NCBI RefSeq assembly: GCF_004345785.1
Contig: NZ_SLXI01000001.1
Span: forward strand, 1-64,000
Source: Bisgaardia hudsonensis
GTDB taxonomy: Bacteria; Pseudomonadota; Gammaproteobacteria; Enterobacterales; Pasteurellaceae
Direction: 5' to 3'
DNA length: 64,000 bases
The notes under the pieces were generated by a model. That model had not been told where the DNA came from and did not search any database. It saw only the letters and a program-made list of their open reading frames with translations. The translations under genes were made by a program, and so were the position numbers. This document shows, piece by piece, positions 10,709-19,880 of this stretch (its first letter is position 1; each line of letters opens with the position of its first letter).

Positions 10709-10748
10709 AGAGCGGTCAAAACTAAAAAAGTTTTGAGCGCTCTTTTTT
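10709..10748 (+). terminator. rho-independent terminator between the DUF6882-like gene and tdk
   Basis: Inverted repeat AGAGCGGTCAAAACT (10709-10723) and AGTTTTGAGCGCTCT (10729-10743), 15 bases with one mismatch and a five-A loop, followed by TTTTT. The tdk stop codon abuts the far arm. The left arm AAGAGCGGTC resembles a degenerate uptake signal. Confidence 0.85.
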
Positions 10749-11325
10749 ATTTATCTATCATTTCTTTATAGTGTTTACGGCATACGGAAGTATAACTGTC
10801 ATTGCCACCAATCTGTATTTGTTCACCTTGTTTAACTACTTCTCCCTTTCCATTTAAACGCAGTACAAAATTTGCTTTTCTGCCACAATAACAAATGGTT
10901 TTTAATTCTTCTAATTGATCTGCCCAAGCGAGTAAATATTTACTTCCCTCAAAAAGCTCAGCTTGGAAGTCTGTCCGCAGTCCATAGCATAAAACAGGAA
11001 TATTGAGCTTATCAACAACATCACTTAACTGATAAACTTGATCTTTTGTTAGAAACTGAGCTTCATCAACAAGAATACAATGTAATTTATTCTGCTGTTG
11101 CTGTGCTTTTATCTCTACAAAAAGATCGGTGTCATTATTAAATAAATTTGCTTGTCGACTGATGCCGATACGGGAGGTCACTTTGCCAAGACCAAATCGG
11201 TTATCTATCGCAGCGGTATAAACAAGCGTATTCATATTACGTTCACGATAATTATAGTCAGACTGAAGTAGTGTAGTTGACTTACCTGCATTCATTGTTG
11301 AATAGTAAAAATAAAGCTTTGCCAT
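10747..11325 (-). CDS. tdk: thymidine kinase
   Basis: Type II thymidine kinase of 192 residues; phosphorylates thymidine for nucleotide salvage. The P-loop STMNAGKST lies at residues 9-17 and the Walker B/catalytic segment ILVDEAQFL near 84-92. The zinc-binding cysteines are in TICYCGRKA and SVCRKHY. It is in the same minus-strand group as tsaD with a small membrane protein gene between, 7 bases upstream. Confidence 0.97.
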   Translation of the reverse strand: MAKLYFYYSTMNAGKSTTLLQSDYNYRERNMNTLVYTAAIDNRFGLGKVTSRIGISRQANLFNNDTDLFVEIKAQQQQNKLHCILVDEAQFLTKDQVYQLSDVVDKLNIPVLCYGLRTDFQAELFEGSKYLLAWADQLEELKTICYCGRKANFVLRLNGKGEVVKQGEQIQIGGNDSYTSVCRKHYKEMIDK

Positions 11326-11332
11326 AATAAAA

Positions 11333-11566
11333 TTATTTTAATACCCATAACCAGAAATAATAGAAAATAATTCCCATAAATAGTGGTAAACTTGCTACGA
11401 TAAAAATACCTACGGTAGTACTTTGTCCTACAAATTCGCCAATTAAAGTAAAGTAATGAATGAGTTGCTGACTTGAGAGCATAAAAACAATGATACCAAT
11501 GATTAACAATGTTATAAAGCAACCAATACCAGCCGCTCGTATAGCATAAAATTGATGTTTATCCAT
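11333..11566 (-). CDS. small two-helix membrane protein, unknown function
   Basis: A 77-residue protein with two hydrophobic segments, residues about 9-30 ([20 protein letters not shown]) and 46-76. The start is supported by the ribosome site AGGGAAG seven bases ahead of the ATG. It lies between tsaD and tdk on the same strand with short spacing, so it is probably co-transcribed. I do not recognise a family. Confidence 0.75.
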   Translation of the reverse strand: MDKHQFYAIRAAGIGCFITLLIIGIIVFMLSSQQLIHYFTLIGEFVGQSTTVGIFIVASLPLFMGIIFYYFWLWVLK

Positions 11567-11587
11567 AATTACTTCCCTTGAGTTTAT

Positions 11588-12619
11588 TTAGGTAATTGAG
11601 TTCAGCTCAGTCATTGCCCATCTAGGCTTTACTTCTAATGCTAAAGGCGATGTTTCTCCATTTTTTAAGCGAATAAAACCCGTATAAGCGATCATCGCAC
11701 CATTATCGGTGCAAAATTGAGTTTGTGGATAAAATACTTCACCTTTTAACTGCGTCATTAATTCACCCAAAGATTGACGTAATTGCTTATTTGCACTTAC
11801 TCCACCAGCAATAACTAAGCGATTAAAGCTGGTTTCTTTTAACGCTCGACGACATTTAATTACAATGGTTTCTACTACGGCTTGTTGAAAAGCATAAGCA
11901 ATATCTGCTCTTGTTTGTTCTGATAATATTTTTTCATCTTTTATTGCTTGATTAATCGTATTTGCAGCAAAAGTTTTTAATCCTGAAAAACTAAAATCTA
12001 AGCCTGGACGATCTGTCATTGGTCGAGGAAATATGAAGCGATTTGCTTGTCCTTTTTCTGCAAGGCGAGAAAGGGCTGCACCACCTGGATAATCTAATCC
12101 AAGTAGTTTTGCTGTTTTATCAAAGGCTTCTCCAGCCGCATCGTCAATACTTTCACCTAATACCTGATATTTACCTATACCATCTACTCGTACTAATTGA
12201 GTATGTCCTCCAGAAATGAGTAGGGCGACAAAAGGAAATTGTGGTTTGTTATCTTCTAACATCGGGGCAAGCAAATGTCCTTCCATATGATGAACGCCAA
12301 TGGCAGGTATATTCCAAGCATAAGCTAAAGCACGAGCAATGGTGGATCCAACAAGTAAAGCACCTACTAATCCAGGACCACAGGTATAAGCAATACCATC
12401 AATATCTTTTGAGGTTAGCTTAGCTTCTTCCAAGGCAGATATGATTAAGGGGATTGTTTTACGAATATGATCTCTTGAGGCTAATTCGGGAACAACGCCA
12501 CCGTAATCTGCATGTAGGTCAATCTGAGAATATAGTTGATTCGCAACTAACCCTTTTTTTTCATCATAAATAGCAATACCTGTTTCATCACAGGATGTTT
12601 CAATGCCTAAAATTCGCAT
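11588..12619 (-). CDS. tsaD: tRNA N6-threonylcarbamoyladenosine transferase TsaD (Gcp/YgjD)
   Basis: Catalytic subunit that transfers threonylcarbamoyl to A37 of ANN-decoding tRNAs with TsaB, TsaE and TsaC. ASKHA fold: N-terminus [19 protein letters not shown], metal-binding HHMEGH (about 110-115), and [11 protein letters not shown]. Length 343 matches the family. It is divergent from rpsU, the conserved gammaproteobacterial arrangement. Confidence 0.98.
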   Translation of the reverse strand: MRILGIETSCDETGIAIYDEKKGLVANQLYSQIDLHADYGGVVPELASRDHIRKTIPLIISALEEAKLTSKDIDGIAYTCGPGLVGALLVGSTIARALAYAWNIPAIGVHHMEGHLLAPMLEDNKPQFPFVALLISGGHTQLVRVDGIGKYQVLGESIDDAAGEAFDKTAKLLGLDYPGGAALSRLAEKGQANRFIFPRPMTDRPGLDFSFSGLKTFAANTINQAIKDEKILSEQTRADIAYAFQQAVVETIVIKCRRALKETSFNRLVIAGGVSANKQLRQSLGELMTQLKGEVFYPQTQFCTDNGAMIAYTGFIRLKNGETSPLALEVKPRWAMTELNSIT

Positions 12620-12847
12620 TTTTATCTCTTATTAGGTTAATATATATTTATGTTTGAGCGATTTTACTCTGTTTACTGTCATTTAACCAGTTTAGAAAAG
12701 ATAATTTTAAGAAATGTTTAATCTGTACTTTACTTTTACTATCTATTTAGATTAAAATTGCGAACCTTATTATAGAATATCAATAAGCTTATTTATTGAA
12801 ATATTAAATTTTGCAAAATATTAAATTAATCATTGAGGTGATGGCTC

Positions 12848-13063
12848 ATGCCAGTAATTAAAGTACGTGAAAACGAATCATTTGACGTTGCATTACGTCG
12901 TTTTAAACGCTCTTGTGAAAAGGCAGGTATTTTAGCTGAAGTTCGTAGTCGTGAATTTTATGAAAAACCAACAACAATTCGCAAACGTGAAAACGCAACT
13001 CGTGCTAAACGCCATGCTAAACGTGTATTCCGTGAGAATGCTCGTAATACCCGTTTATATTAA
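12848..13063 (+). CDS. rpsU: 30S ribosomal protein S21
   Basis: 71 residues, beginning [21 protein letters not shown] and ending in the arginine-rich tail [13 protein letters not shown]; identical in layout to E. coli S21, which acts at the anti-Shine-Dalgarno region. It has a strong GAGGTGA site. It is the first gene of the rpsU-dnaG-rpoD macromolecular synthesis operon. Confidence 0.99.
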   Translation: MPVIKVRENESFDVALRRFKRSCEKAGILAEVRSREFYEKPTTIRKRENATRAKRHAKRVFRENARNTRLY

Positions 13064-13094
13064 TTAAGATTATTTAATTAAACTCGAGTTCTGT

Positions 13095-13130
13095 AAACCG
13101 TGATACCTTTTAGGTTATCACGGTTTTGTT
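13095..13130 (+). terminator. rpsU-dnaG intercistronic terminator/attenuator
   Basis: An 11-base stem AAACCGTGATA (13095-13105) and TATCACGGTTT (13116-13126), then TTGTTG. E. coli has a partial terminator at the same place, lowering dnaG and rpoD relative to rpsU; a similar role is inferred here. Confidence 0.75.
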
Positions 13131-13181
13131 GCTTGTTAAAAATGACTATATTTATTTTCTATGTGATGAAAGGATAATTTA

Positions 13182-14927
13182 ATGGCGGGATTGATACCAC
13201 GTACATTTATTGATGATATTCTTGCTAGAACAGATATTGTTGATGTTATTAATAAGCGAGTTAAATTAAAAAAAGCAGGACGAGATTATCAAGCTTGTTG
13301 TCCTTTTCATAGTGAAAAAACGCCTTCTTTTACTGTTAGTCCTAAAAAACAATTTTATTATTGTTTTGGTTGCCATGCGAAAGGAAATGCAATATCGTTT
13401 TTGATGGATTATGAGAAGTTAGAGTTTGTTGAGGCAGTTGAAGAATTAGCAAATACCCTAGGTTTGGAAGTTCCTTACGAAAAATCTTTTAACTCTAATG
13501 AAAATAATCATTCTACAAGTTTTAAAACAAAACGTGATTTTTATACGCTTTTACAAAATATTGCTAAATTTTATCAAGAACAATTAGCGTTATTCCCTCT
13601 TGCTCAAGATTATTTGAAACAACGAGGACTATCTAAAAGTGTGATTGAACGTTTTCAAATTGGCTATGTACCAAATCAATTTAGTACGGTATTAAATAAA
13701 TTTGCAATTAATTCTGAGGAACATAAAAAACTTTTTGACGTAGGAATGTTATCTCGTAATGACAGAGGTGATGTTTATGATCGTTTTCGTCATCGAATTA
13801 TGTTTCCTATCAGAGATAGACGAGGCCGGACCATCGCTTTTGGTGGGAGAGCAACAAATAATGATGATAAGCCTAAATATCTAAATTCACCAGAAAGTGT
13901 AACATATCACAAGGGTAATGAGCTTTATGGCTTATTTGAGGCATTGGAAATAAATGCTAACCCTGAAAAATTACTTATTGTTGAAGGCTATATGGATGTT
14001 GTTGCTTTAGCTCAGTTTGACATTAACTATGCCGTAGCTTCTTTAGGTACAGCAACAACAGTGGAGCAATTACAACTTGCATTTCGAGCTACGGAACAAA
14101 TAATATGTTGTTATGATGGCGATAGAGCTGGCCGAGAGGCTGCTTGGCGAGCGTTAGAAAATGCACTTCCTGCATTAGAAGATGGACGTCAACTAAAATT
14201 TATTTTTTTACCTGATGGTGAAGATCCTGACAGTTTTGTGCGGAAATATGGAAAAGACAAATTTGAAAGCTATATTGCTAATGCTCAATCATTAAGTGAG
14301 TTTTTATTTAGTTACCTTAGTAAACAGGTTGATTTTTCATCTTCAGAAGGAAAAGCAAAACTTGTTGCATTATCAGCACCATTGATAAAACAAATACCAG
14401 GTGAGATGCTAAAAGTTACGTTAAGAGATATATTAGCTCAAAAAGTGGGTATTTTTGATCAATCAAAATTAGAAAAACTTCTCCCTATAAATAAAAAAGA
14501 TAGTGTGATAATCGCAAAACCAACATTAAAAAGAACACCTATGCGTTTACTTATTGCATTATTATTACAAAATAGTCAATTAGTTAGTTTTGTTCCTAAT
14601 CTTGATGCGATAAAAGTATTAAATGAACCTGGATTTGATATATTTGAGGAATTAGTTAAGTTATGTCAATCTAGACCAGGACTAAGCACAGGGCAAATTT
14701 TAGAGCATTGGCGAAAATCTGATAAAATCAAGACCCTTGAAATTTTAGCTGTATGGGATCATCTTATAGAAGATGATAAAATAGAAACAATATTTTGTGA
14801 TACATTAAAGTATTTTTATCGTCGAACTGTTGACAAACGAATTGAAGTTCTAATTGGTAAGCAAAGAATGGGTGGCTTAGATCTTATTGAAAGACAAGAG
14901 CTTGCTCAATTATTAATGAAAAAATAA
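13182..14927 (+). CDS. dnaG: DNA primase
   Basis: Makes RNA primers at the replication fork. The N-terminal zinc ribbon has Cys40, His43, Cys61 and Cys64 (CPFH...CFGCH). The central TOPRIM domain has VEGYMDVVAL near residue 267 and CYDGDRAGREAA. The C-terminal domain would bind DnaB helicase. The 581 residues are normal. Ribosome site AAGGA precedes the ATG. It lies between rpsU and rpoD. Confidence 0.99.
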   Translation: MAGLIPRTFIDDILARTDIVDVINKRVKLKKAGRDYQACCPFHSEKTPSFTVSPKKQFYYCFGCHAKGNAISFLMDYEKLEFVEAVEELANTLGLEVPYEKSFNSNENNHSTSFKTKRDFYTLLQNIAKFYQEQLALFPLAQDYLKQRGLSKSVIERFQIGYVPNQFSTVLNKFAINSEEHKKLFDVGMLSRNDRGDVYDRFRHRIMFPIRDRRGRTIAFGGRATNNDDKPKYLNSPESVTYHKGNELYGLFEALEINANPEKLLIVEGYMDVVALAQFDINYAVASLGTATTVEQLQLAFRATEQIICCYDGDRAGREAAWRALENALPALEDGRQLKFIFLPDGEDPDSFVRKYGKDKFESYIANAQSLSEFLFSYLSKQVDFSSSEGKAKLVALSAPLIKQIPGEMLKVTLRDILAQKVGIFDQSKLEKLLPINKKDSVIIAKPTLKRTPMRLLIALLLQNSQLVSFVPNLDAIKVLNEPGFDIFEELVKLCQSRPGLSTGQILEHWRKSDKIKTLEILAVWDHLIEDDKIETIFCDTLKYFYRRTVDKRIEVLIGKQRMGGLDLIERQELAQLLMKK

Positions 14928-15017
14928 TAAAAGAATAGTTAATCTAGTGTAAGAATGATAAAATCCAGAGAATTTTATTCTTATACTTCATCATATTAAT
15001 CAAGGCGGATATAGTAA

Positions 15018-16859
15018 ATGGAACAGACTCCACAATCTCAATTGAAATTGTTAATTGCACAAGGAAAGGAGCAAGGCTACTTAACTTATGCAGAAGTAAA
15101 CGATCACTTACCTGAGGATCTCGTTGATACTGATCAAATTGAAGATATTATTCAAATGATTAATGATATGGGTATCCAAGTATTAGAAACAGCACCTGAC
15201 GCTGATGATTTGATGTTAAATGAATCTATTGCCGATGAAGATGTTGTGGAAGAAGCTACCCAAGTTTTATCAAGTGTTGAAGCTGAATTAGGTCGTACAA
15301 CTGATCCTGTTCGTATGTATATGAGAGAGATGGGAACAGTCGAACTCTTAACAAGAGAAGGTGAGATTGATATTGCGAAACGAATTGAAGATGGTATTAA
15401 TGAAGTACAAAGTGCAGCCGCTGCTTATCCGGAAGCGTTGAATTATCTCATTGAGCAATATGCACTTGTTGAAGAAGGCGGAATGCGTTTAGCTGATTTG
15501 ATAACAGGTTTTGTTGATCCTAATGAGAATGTTGACGCGAGCGATGTGCCAGAAGAAGTATTGTTAATTGATGATGAAGAAGTTGTTGCGGATATTCCAG
15601 AGGAAGAAGAGGAAGATGAAGACGACAGCTCAAGTGATTCTGATAATTCTATTGATCCAGAATATGCTCGTGAAAAATTTGTGGAATTAAAATTACAATG
15701 TGCGAAAACATTAGAAGCTATAAAAAAATATGGTAGGACTAAAACACAAGCCAAAGAGCAAATTCAAATTTTATCTGATATTTTTACGCAATTTCGTTTA
15801 GTTCCAAAGCAATTTGACAGCTTAGTAAGTATTATGCGTAATATTGTTAAGCGTGTAAGACAGCAAGAAAGACAAATTCAACGCTTGGTTGTTGATCGGG
15901 CGACTATGCCTAAAGAAACCTTTTTGAAGGGGTTTGTGGGACATGAAACTTCAGATGCTTGGTTAATTAAAGCCTTATCTGCAGGAAAACCTTGGTCTGA
16001 AAAACTAATTCAATATGAAGAGCAAATCAGAATTCATATAAATACTCTTGCACAAATAGAGGAAGAAACGGGCTTAACAATTAAACAAGTTAGAGATATT
16101 TGTGAACGCGTTGCGCAAGGTGAGCTTCGTGCGCGTCGAGCTAAAAAAGAAATGGTAGAAGCAAATTTACGTTTGGTTATTTCTATTGCTAAAAAATATA
16201 CTAACAGAGGATTACAATTCTTAGACCTAATCCAAGAAGGTAATATTGGTTTAATGAAAGCTGTTGATAAATTTGAATATCGCCGTGGTTATAAATTCTC
16301 GACTTATGCAACATGGTGGATTCGTCAGGCGATTACTCGTTCTATAGCCGATCAAGCGAGAACAATCCGTATCCCTGTCCATATGATTGAAACGATTAAT
16401 AAACTTAATCGTATCTCTCGTCAAATGTTGCAAGAAATGGGACGTGAAGCAACGCCAGAAGAGTTAGCCGAAAGAATGGGAATGCCTGAGGATAAAATTC
16501 GTAAAGTCTTGAAGATTGCTAAAGAGCCTATTTCAATGGAAACCCCGATTGGTGATGATGATGATTCACATTTAGGTGACTTTATTGAGGATAATACCCT
16601 TGAATTACCATTGGATTCAGCAACAGCACAGAGCTTAAAAGTGGCAACCAACGAGGTGCTGGAAGGATTAACGCCTAGAGAAGCGAAGGTGTTACGTATG
16701 CGTTTTGGTATTGATATGAATACTGATCATACCTTAGAAGAAGTAGGTAAACAATTTGATGTCACTCGTGAACGTATTCGTCAGATAGAAGCAAAAGCAT
16801 TACGTAAATTACGCCATCCTAGTCGTTCAGAAACCTTAAGAAGTTTCTTGGATGAATAA
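15018..16859 (+). CDS. rpoD: RNA polymerase sigma-70 factor RpoD
   Basis: Primary sigma factor of 613 residues. Region 1.1 is at the N-terminus, region 1.2 has [21 protein letters not shown], and the acidic insert ([16 protein letters not shown]) is in the non-conserved region. Region 2 carries the -10 recognition segment [17 protein letters not shown], region 3 lies near PISMETPIG, and region 4 has [20 protein letters not shown] for -35 binding. It is the last gene of the operon, followed by a strong hairpin. Confidence 0.99.
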   Translation: MEQTPQSQLKLLIAQGKEQGYLTYAEVNDHLPEDLVDTDQIEDIIQMINDMGIQVLETAPDADDLMLNESIADEDVVEEATQVLSSVEAELGRTTDPVRMYMREMGTVELLTREGEIDIAKRIEDGINEVQSAAAAYPEALNYLIEQYALVEEGGMRLADLITGFVDPNENVDASDVPEEVLLIDDEEVVADIPEEEEEDEDDSSSDSDNSIDPEYAREKFVELKLQCAKTLEAIKKYGRTKTQAKEQIQILSDIFTQFRLVPKQFDSLVSIMRNIVKRVRQQERQIQRLVVDRATMPKETFLKGFVGHETSDAWLIKALSAGKPWSEKLIQYEEQIRIHINTLAQIEEETGLTIKQVRDICERVAQGELRARRAKKEMVEANLRLVISIAKKYTNRGLQFLDLIQEGNIGLMKAVDKFEYRRGYKFSTYATWWIRQAITRSIADQARTIRIPVHMIETINKLNRISRQMLQEMGREATPEELAERMGMPEDKIRKVLKIAKEPISMETPIGDDDDSHLGDFIEDNTLELPLDSATAQSLKVATNEVLEGLTPREAKVLRMRFGIDMNTDHTLEEVGKQFDVTRERIRQIEAKALRKLRHPSRSETLRSFLDE

Positions 16860-16898
16860 ATAGTTTTTTCTATTTTCGTTTATTTCATAAAATTTGAA

Positions 16899-16932
16899 AG
16901 AAAATTAGTCTTCTAAGGAAGACTAATTTTCT
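16899..16932 (+). terminator. strong hairpin after rpoD
   Basis: A perfect 15-base inverted repeat, 16899-16913 (AGAAAATTAGTCTTC) and 16918-16932, with a TAAG loop, 39 bases past the rpoD stop. The far arm ends TTTTCT but no long T run follows. Confidence 0.75.
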
Positions 16933-17047
16933 AGCCCACCGAAGTATATTTTACGTTCAAATATCTAAACCAATTCAAAATATTAATGATCCTATAACAT
17001 AAGCCAAATTACAAAAGTAATGATTAAAGAAGGAATAAGGGCGAATA

Positions 17048-17668
17048 ATCAAAAAGTTTTTTTTATCATCTTCATTTGCTAATGTAGCAGAGCATTCGGA
17101 AGCTTTTGTAGGCGAAGAACTAACAGGAAAAACTCTTACTTTTATTCCAACCGCAAGTATTCCAGAAGAAGATAAAGCTTATGTGGAAGATGACAAAAAA
17201 GCATTTGAAAGATTAGGACTCATAGTAGAAGAATTAGATATTTCAAGCTCCACAATAAATCACATCAAAAAAACAATTAAGAAAAATGATTTTATCTATC
17301 CCTCAGGCGGAAATACGTTTTATTTACTTCAAGAACTAAAAATATCTGGAACTGATAAAATAATATTGGAAGAGATAAAAAATGGGAAATTGTATATCGG
17401 AGCATCAGCTGGTTCAATAATTACCACTAAAAACATAGGTTATATTGCGAAAATGGATGATAGAGGAAAAGCAAGAAATTTGACTGATTATAATGCGTTA
17501 AACCTTGTTGATTTTTACGTATTACCTCATCATACAAATGAACCTTTTACAAAGGTAGTAGAGGAAATAATTCTTGATTACAGTAACAAAATAGATTTAA
17601 TTCCAATAAGTAATACTGAAGTAGTTCAGGTTAAGGGAGAATAAGTAGTAATAATAGGCGAAAAATAA
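17048..17668 (+). pseudogene. peptidase E-like (S51 family) gene, lacking a start codon and with an in-frame stop
   Basis: The frame reads KKFFLSSSFANVAEHSEAF from 17051, the usual N-terminus of this family after Met. The expected start codon is ATC (17048) or ATA (17045), with no ATG, GTG or TTG until GTG 17183, which would cut off about 45 residues. Ahead lies AAGGAATAAGG as a ribosome site. The nucleophile motif is GASAGSI. At the other end, VKGE is followed by TAA (17642-17644) and then in frame by VVIIGEK and a second TAA, so one codon seems changed to a stop seven residues early. It is probably decaying; a shortened product from 17183 (153 residues) cannot be excluded. A stem built from inverted uptake-signal arms follows. 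Confidence 0.7.
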
Positions 17669-17703
17669 AAATTGAATTCTGAAAAGATCTACTGATAAAT
17701 ATA

Positions 17704-17746
17704 AAAGTGCGATTAAAAAATCATTTAATTTTCTAACCGCACTTTC
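17704..17746 (+). terminator. terminator made of an inverted pair of uptake-signal sequences
   Basis: AAAGTGCGATTA pairs with TAACCGCACTTT with one mismatch across a loop of about 20 AT-rich bases. The right arm carries an exact uptake signal (17736-17744). Such inverted pairs commonly serve as terminators in Haemophilus relatives. Confidence 0.6.
17736..17744 (-). repeat. DNA uptake signal core, intergenic
   Basis: Exact AAGTGCGGT on the minus strand, one of at least 17 in the window. Confidence 0.9.
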
Positions 17747-18093
17747 TATTTTCATAGAAATGTTGAGGATTCAATAAAATATGGAAATGATAGCTCCTGA
17801 TATTTGTAAAAATAAATATTGAGTTAGTTATCCGAATAGGTACTAATACATAAAAGTTTATAATTAATGAAAGATTAGTTTATATTCTGTTTATGATGAA
17901 TTTTTTATGTTTTATCTAAATAAAGCATTAATATGTTTTAAAAAATATTGCAATTGTTATTTTATTGTAGATTTATATTAAAAAATAATTGCAATCAGAT
18001 GTTTTTTATTGCATATTAATAAAAGAGCAATTTGCTCACATAAGAATTAAATAAAAACAAACACACAAATTAAAATAATTAGGAAGGAAAATT
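17747..18093. other. gdhA upstream region with two AATTGCAAT-type palindromes
   Basis: No gene is visible in this AT-rich stretch. Two related near-palindromes, ATTGCAATT (17947-17955) and AATTGCAAT (17987-17995), lie about 40 bases apart, roughly four helical turns, in the last 150 bases before gdhA. They could be operators; no known regulator motif is recognised. Confidence 0.35.
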
Positions 18094-19443
18094 ATGTCAA
18101 CATTAACTTCAGTAGAAGAATTTCTCGCAAAAGTAGAAAAACGTGATGGTCATCAACCAGAGTTTTTACAAGCTGTTCGTGAAGTACTAACATCTATTTG
18201 GCCATTTTTAGAAAAAAATCCTAAATACCGTTCTGAAGCATTATTGGAGCGTTTAGTTGAACCTGAGCGTGCATTCCAATTCCGTGTTGCTTGGACAGAT
18301 GATAAAGGTCAAGTTCAAGTAAACCGTGCATTCCGTGTACAATTTAACAGTGCTATTGGTCCTTTCAAAGGTGGTATGCGTTTTCATCCGTCTGTAAATT
18401 TATCTATCTTAAAATTTTTAGGTTTTGAGCAAATTTTTAAAAATGCGTTAACAACATTACCTATGGGCGGTGGTAAAGGGGGTTCTGATTTTGATCCTAA
18501 AGGAAAATCAGATGCAGAGGTTATGCGTTTCTGCCAAGCATTAATGGTAGAGTTATATCGCCATGTTGGTCCTGATACAGATGTTCCAGCTGGAGATATC
18601 GGTGTAGGTGGACGTGAAGTAGGTTACCTTGCAGGTATGATGAAAAAATTATCTAATCAAGCTGGTTGTGTATTTACTGGTCGTGGTTTGTCATTTGGTG
18701 GAAGCTTAATTCGCCCAGAAGCAACAGGTTATGGTTTAGTTTATTTTGCTCAAGCGATGTTAGCAGAAAAAGGCCAATCATTTAAAGATAAAACTGTTAT
18801 TGTTTCTGGCTCTGGTAATGTTTCACAATATGCGATCGAAAAAGCAATGCAATTAGGTGCTAAAGTAGTGACTTGCTCTGATAGTTCTGGTTATGTTTAT
18901 GATGAAGCAGGGTTTACAGAAGAAAAATTAGCGGCATTGTTAGAAATTAAAAATGTAAAACGTGGTCGAGTGAAAGATTATGCTGAACAATTTGGCTTAA
19001 AATATTTTGAAGGACAACGCCCGTGGGGTGTGAAAGCGGATATTGCTTTACCTTGTGCGACTCAAAATGAGCTAGAATTAGAAGATGCGAAAACATTAAT
19101 TGCTAATGGTGTTCAACTTGTTGCAGAAGGGGCAAATATGCCGACAACTATTGATGCAACAGATGCCTTATTAGCAGCTGGTGTGTTATTTGGTCCAGGT
19201 AAAGCGGCAAATGCTGGTGGCGTAGCAACTTCAGGTTTAGAAATGGCTCAAAGTTCTCAACGTTTATATTGGACAGCAGAAGAAGTGGATCAAAAATTAC
19301 ATAATATTATGCTTGATATCCACGCTAACTGTAAAAAATATGGCAAAGTTGAAGGGCAAGAAAATATTAATTATGTAGTCGGTGCTAACGTAGCAGGCTT
19401 TGTAAAAGTTGCTGATGCAATGTTAGCTCAAGGCGTTTATTAA
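18094..19443 (+). CDS. gdhA: NADP-specific glutamate dehydrogenase
   Basis: Catalyses reductive amination of 2-oxoglutarate to glutamate, assimilating ammonia. The catalytic lysine lies in LPMGGGKGGSDFDPKG and the Rossmann fingerprint is VSGSGNVSQYA. At 449 residues it matches E. coli GdhA (447). A ribosome site GGAAGG precedes the ATG. It is monocistronic, followed by a near-perfect terminator hairpin. The long AT-rich upstream region with paired palindromes suggests regulation. Confidence 0.98.
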   Translation: MSTLTSVEEFLAKVEKRDGHQPEFLQAVREVLTSIWPFLEKNPKYRSEALLERLVEPERAFQFRVAWTDDKGQVQVNRAFRVQFNSAIGPFKGGMRFHPSVNLSILKFLGFEQIFKNALTTLPMGGGKGGSDFDPKGKSDAEVMRFCQALMVELYRHVGPDTDVPAGDIGVGGREVGYLAGMMKKLSNQAGCVFTGRGLSFGGSLIRPEATGYGLVYFAQAMLAEKGQSFKDKTVIVSGSGNVSQYAIEKAMQLGAKVVTCSDSSGYVYDEAGFTEEKLAALLEIKNVKRGRVKDYAEQFGLKYFEGQRPWGVKADIALPCATQNELELEDAKTLIANGVQLVAEGANMPTTIDATDALLAAGVLFGPGKAANAGGVATSGLEMAQSSQRLYWTAEEVDQKLHNIMLDIHANCKKYGKVEGQENINYVVGANVAGFVKVADAMLAQGVY

Positions 19444-19467
19444 TAAAAATTAATTAAGATACTTTAT

Positions 19468-19508
19468 AAAACCGCACCTTATTTTAAATAAGGTGCGGTT
19501 TATTTTTT
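19468..19508 (+). terminator. gdhA terminator
   Basis: A 14-base perfect arm pair, AAACCGCACCTTAT and ATAAGGTGCGGTTT (19468-19500), followed by TATTTTTTA. The arms are one base away from the uptake signal (GGTGCGGT instead of AGTGCGGT). Confidence 0.9.
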
Positions 19509-19551
19509 ATTAAGAAGAATGAAAAAATTAAGTATTATTTATTAAGAATAT

Positions 19552-19812
19552 TTATTTGGATTTTTGTATAGTATGCGCCATTCGAATATTACAAATACGA
19601 TTTTGTTTTTCAACAGGTAAGGCATCTAACTTTTGTTTGCTTTCATTAAATGAAATTTTTACATCTGATAAATTAGAAAGAGATGATTTTGATAAATTAT
19701 TATCAATTACTTGGAAATAATCTTGGCAACTTGGCGATAACGTTTTTGTTGAATAATTTGTTGAGCAAGCAGCTAATAATACTGATATACCTAATAATAA
19801 AAATTTTTTCAT
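19552..19812 (-). CDS. small lipoprotein, DUF5339-like
   Basis: 86 residues with a lipoprotein signal peptide: MKKFLLLGISVLLAAC, lipobox LAAC with Cys16. The mature part has two further cysteines (SCQDYFQVID and NRICNIR) with KLDALPVEKQ between. The pattern C-x2-YF ... ALP/AMP-x4-Q ... C resembles the small exported DUF5339 proteins of Pasteurellaceae as I recall them. A related broken remnant lies at 34342-34514. The function is unknown. It lies between gdhA and htpG with hairpins on both sides. Confidence 0.7.
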   Translation of the reverse strand: MKKFLLLGISVLLAACSTNYSTKTLSPSCQDYFQVIDNNLSKSSLSNLSDVKISFNESKQKLDALPVEKQNRICNIRMAHTIQKSK

Positions 19813-19832
19813 ACTCTTTCCTTTAATATTGA

Positions 19833-19866
19833 ATAAAAAAAGCGTTACTATTTAAAGTAACGCTTA
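19833..19866 (-). terminator. htpG terminator
   Basis: Perfect 10-base stem AAGCGTTACT (19840-19849) and AGTAACGCTT (19856-19865), followed on the minus strand by TTTTTTATT. Confidence 0.85.
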
Positions 19867-19880
19867 CATTTTACTGAAAT

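Noticed and set aside
14949-14985. Hairpin between dnaG and rpoD as a terminator
   Set aside because: The stem is AT-rich with a three-base bulge, has no T run, and would cut off rpoD; probably chance or minor.
16933-17047. Minus-strand hydrophobic peptide frame (LIPSLIITFVIWLML before TAG)
   Set aside because: About 15 codons without a start or upstream continuation; may be a fragment of a membrane gene but cannot be supported.
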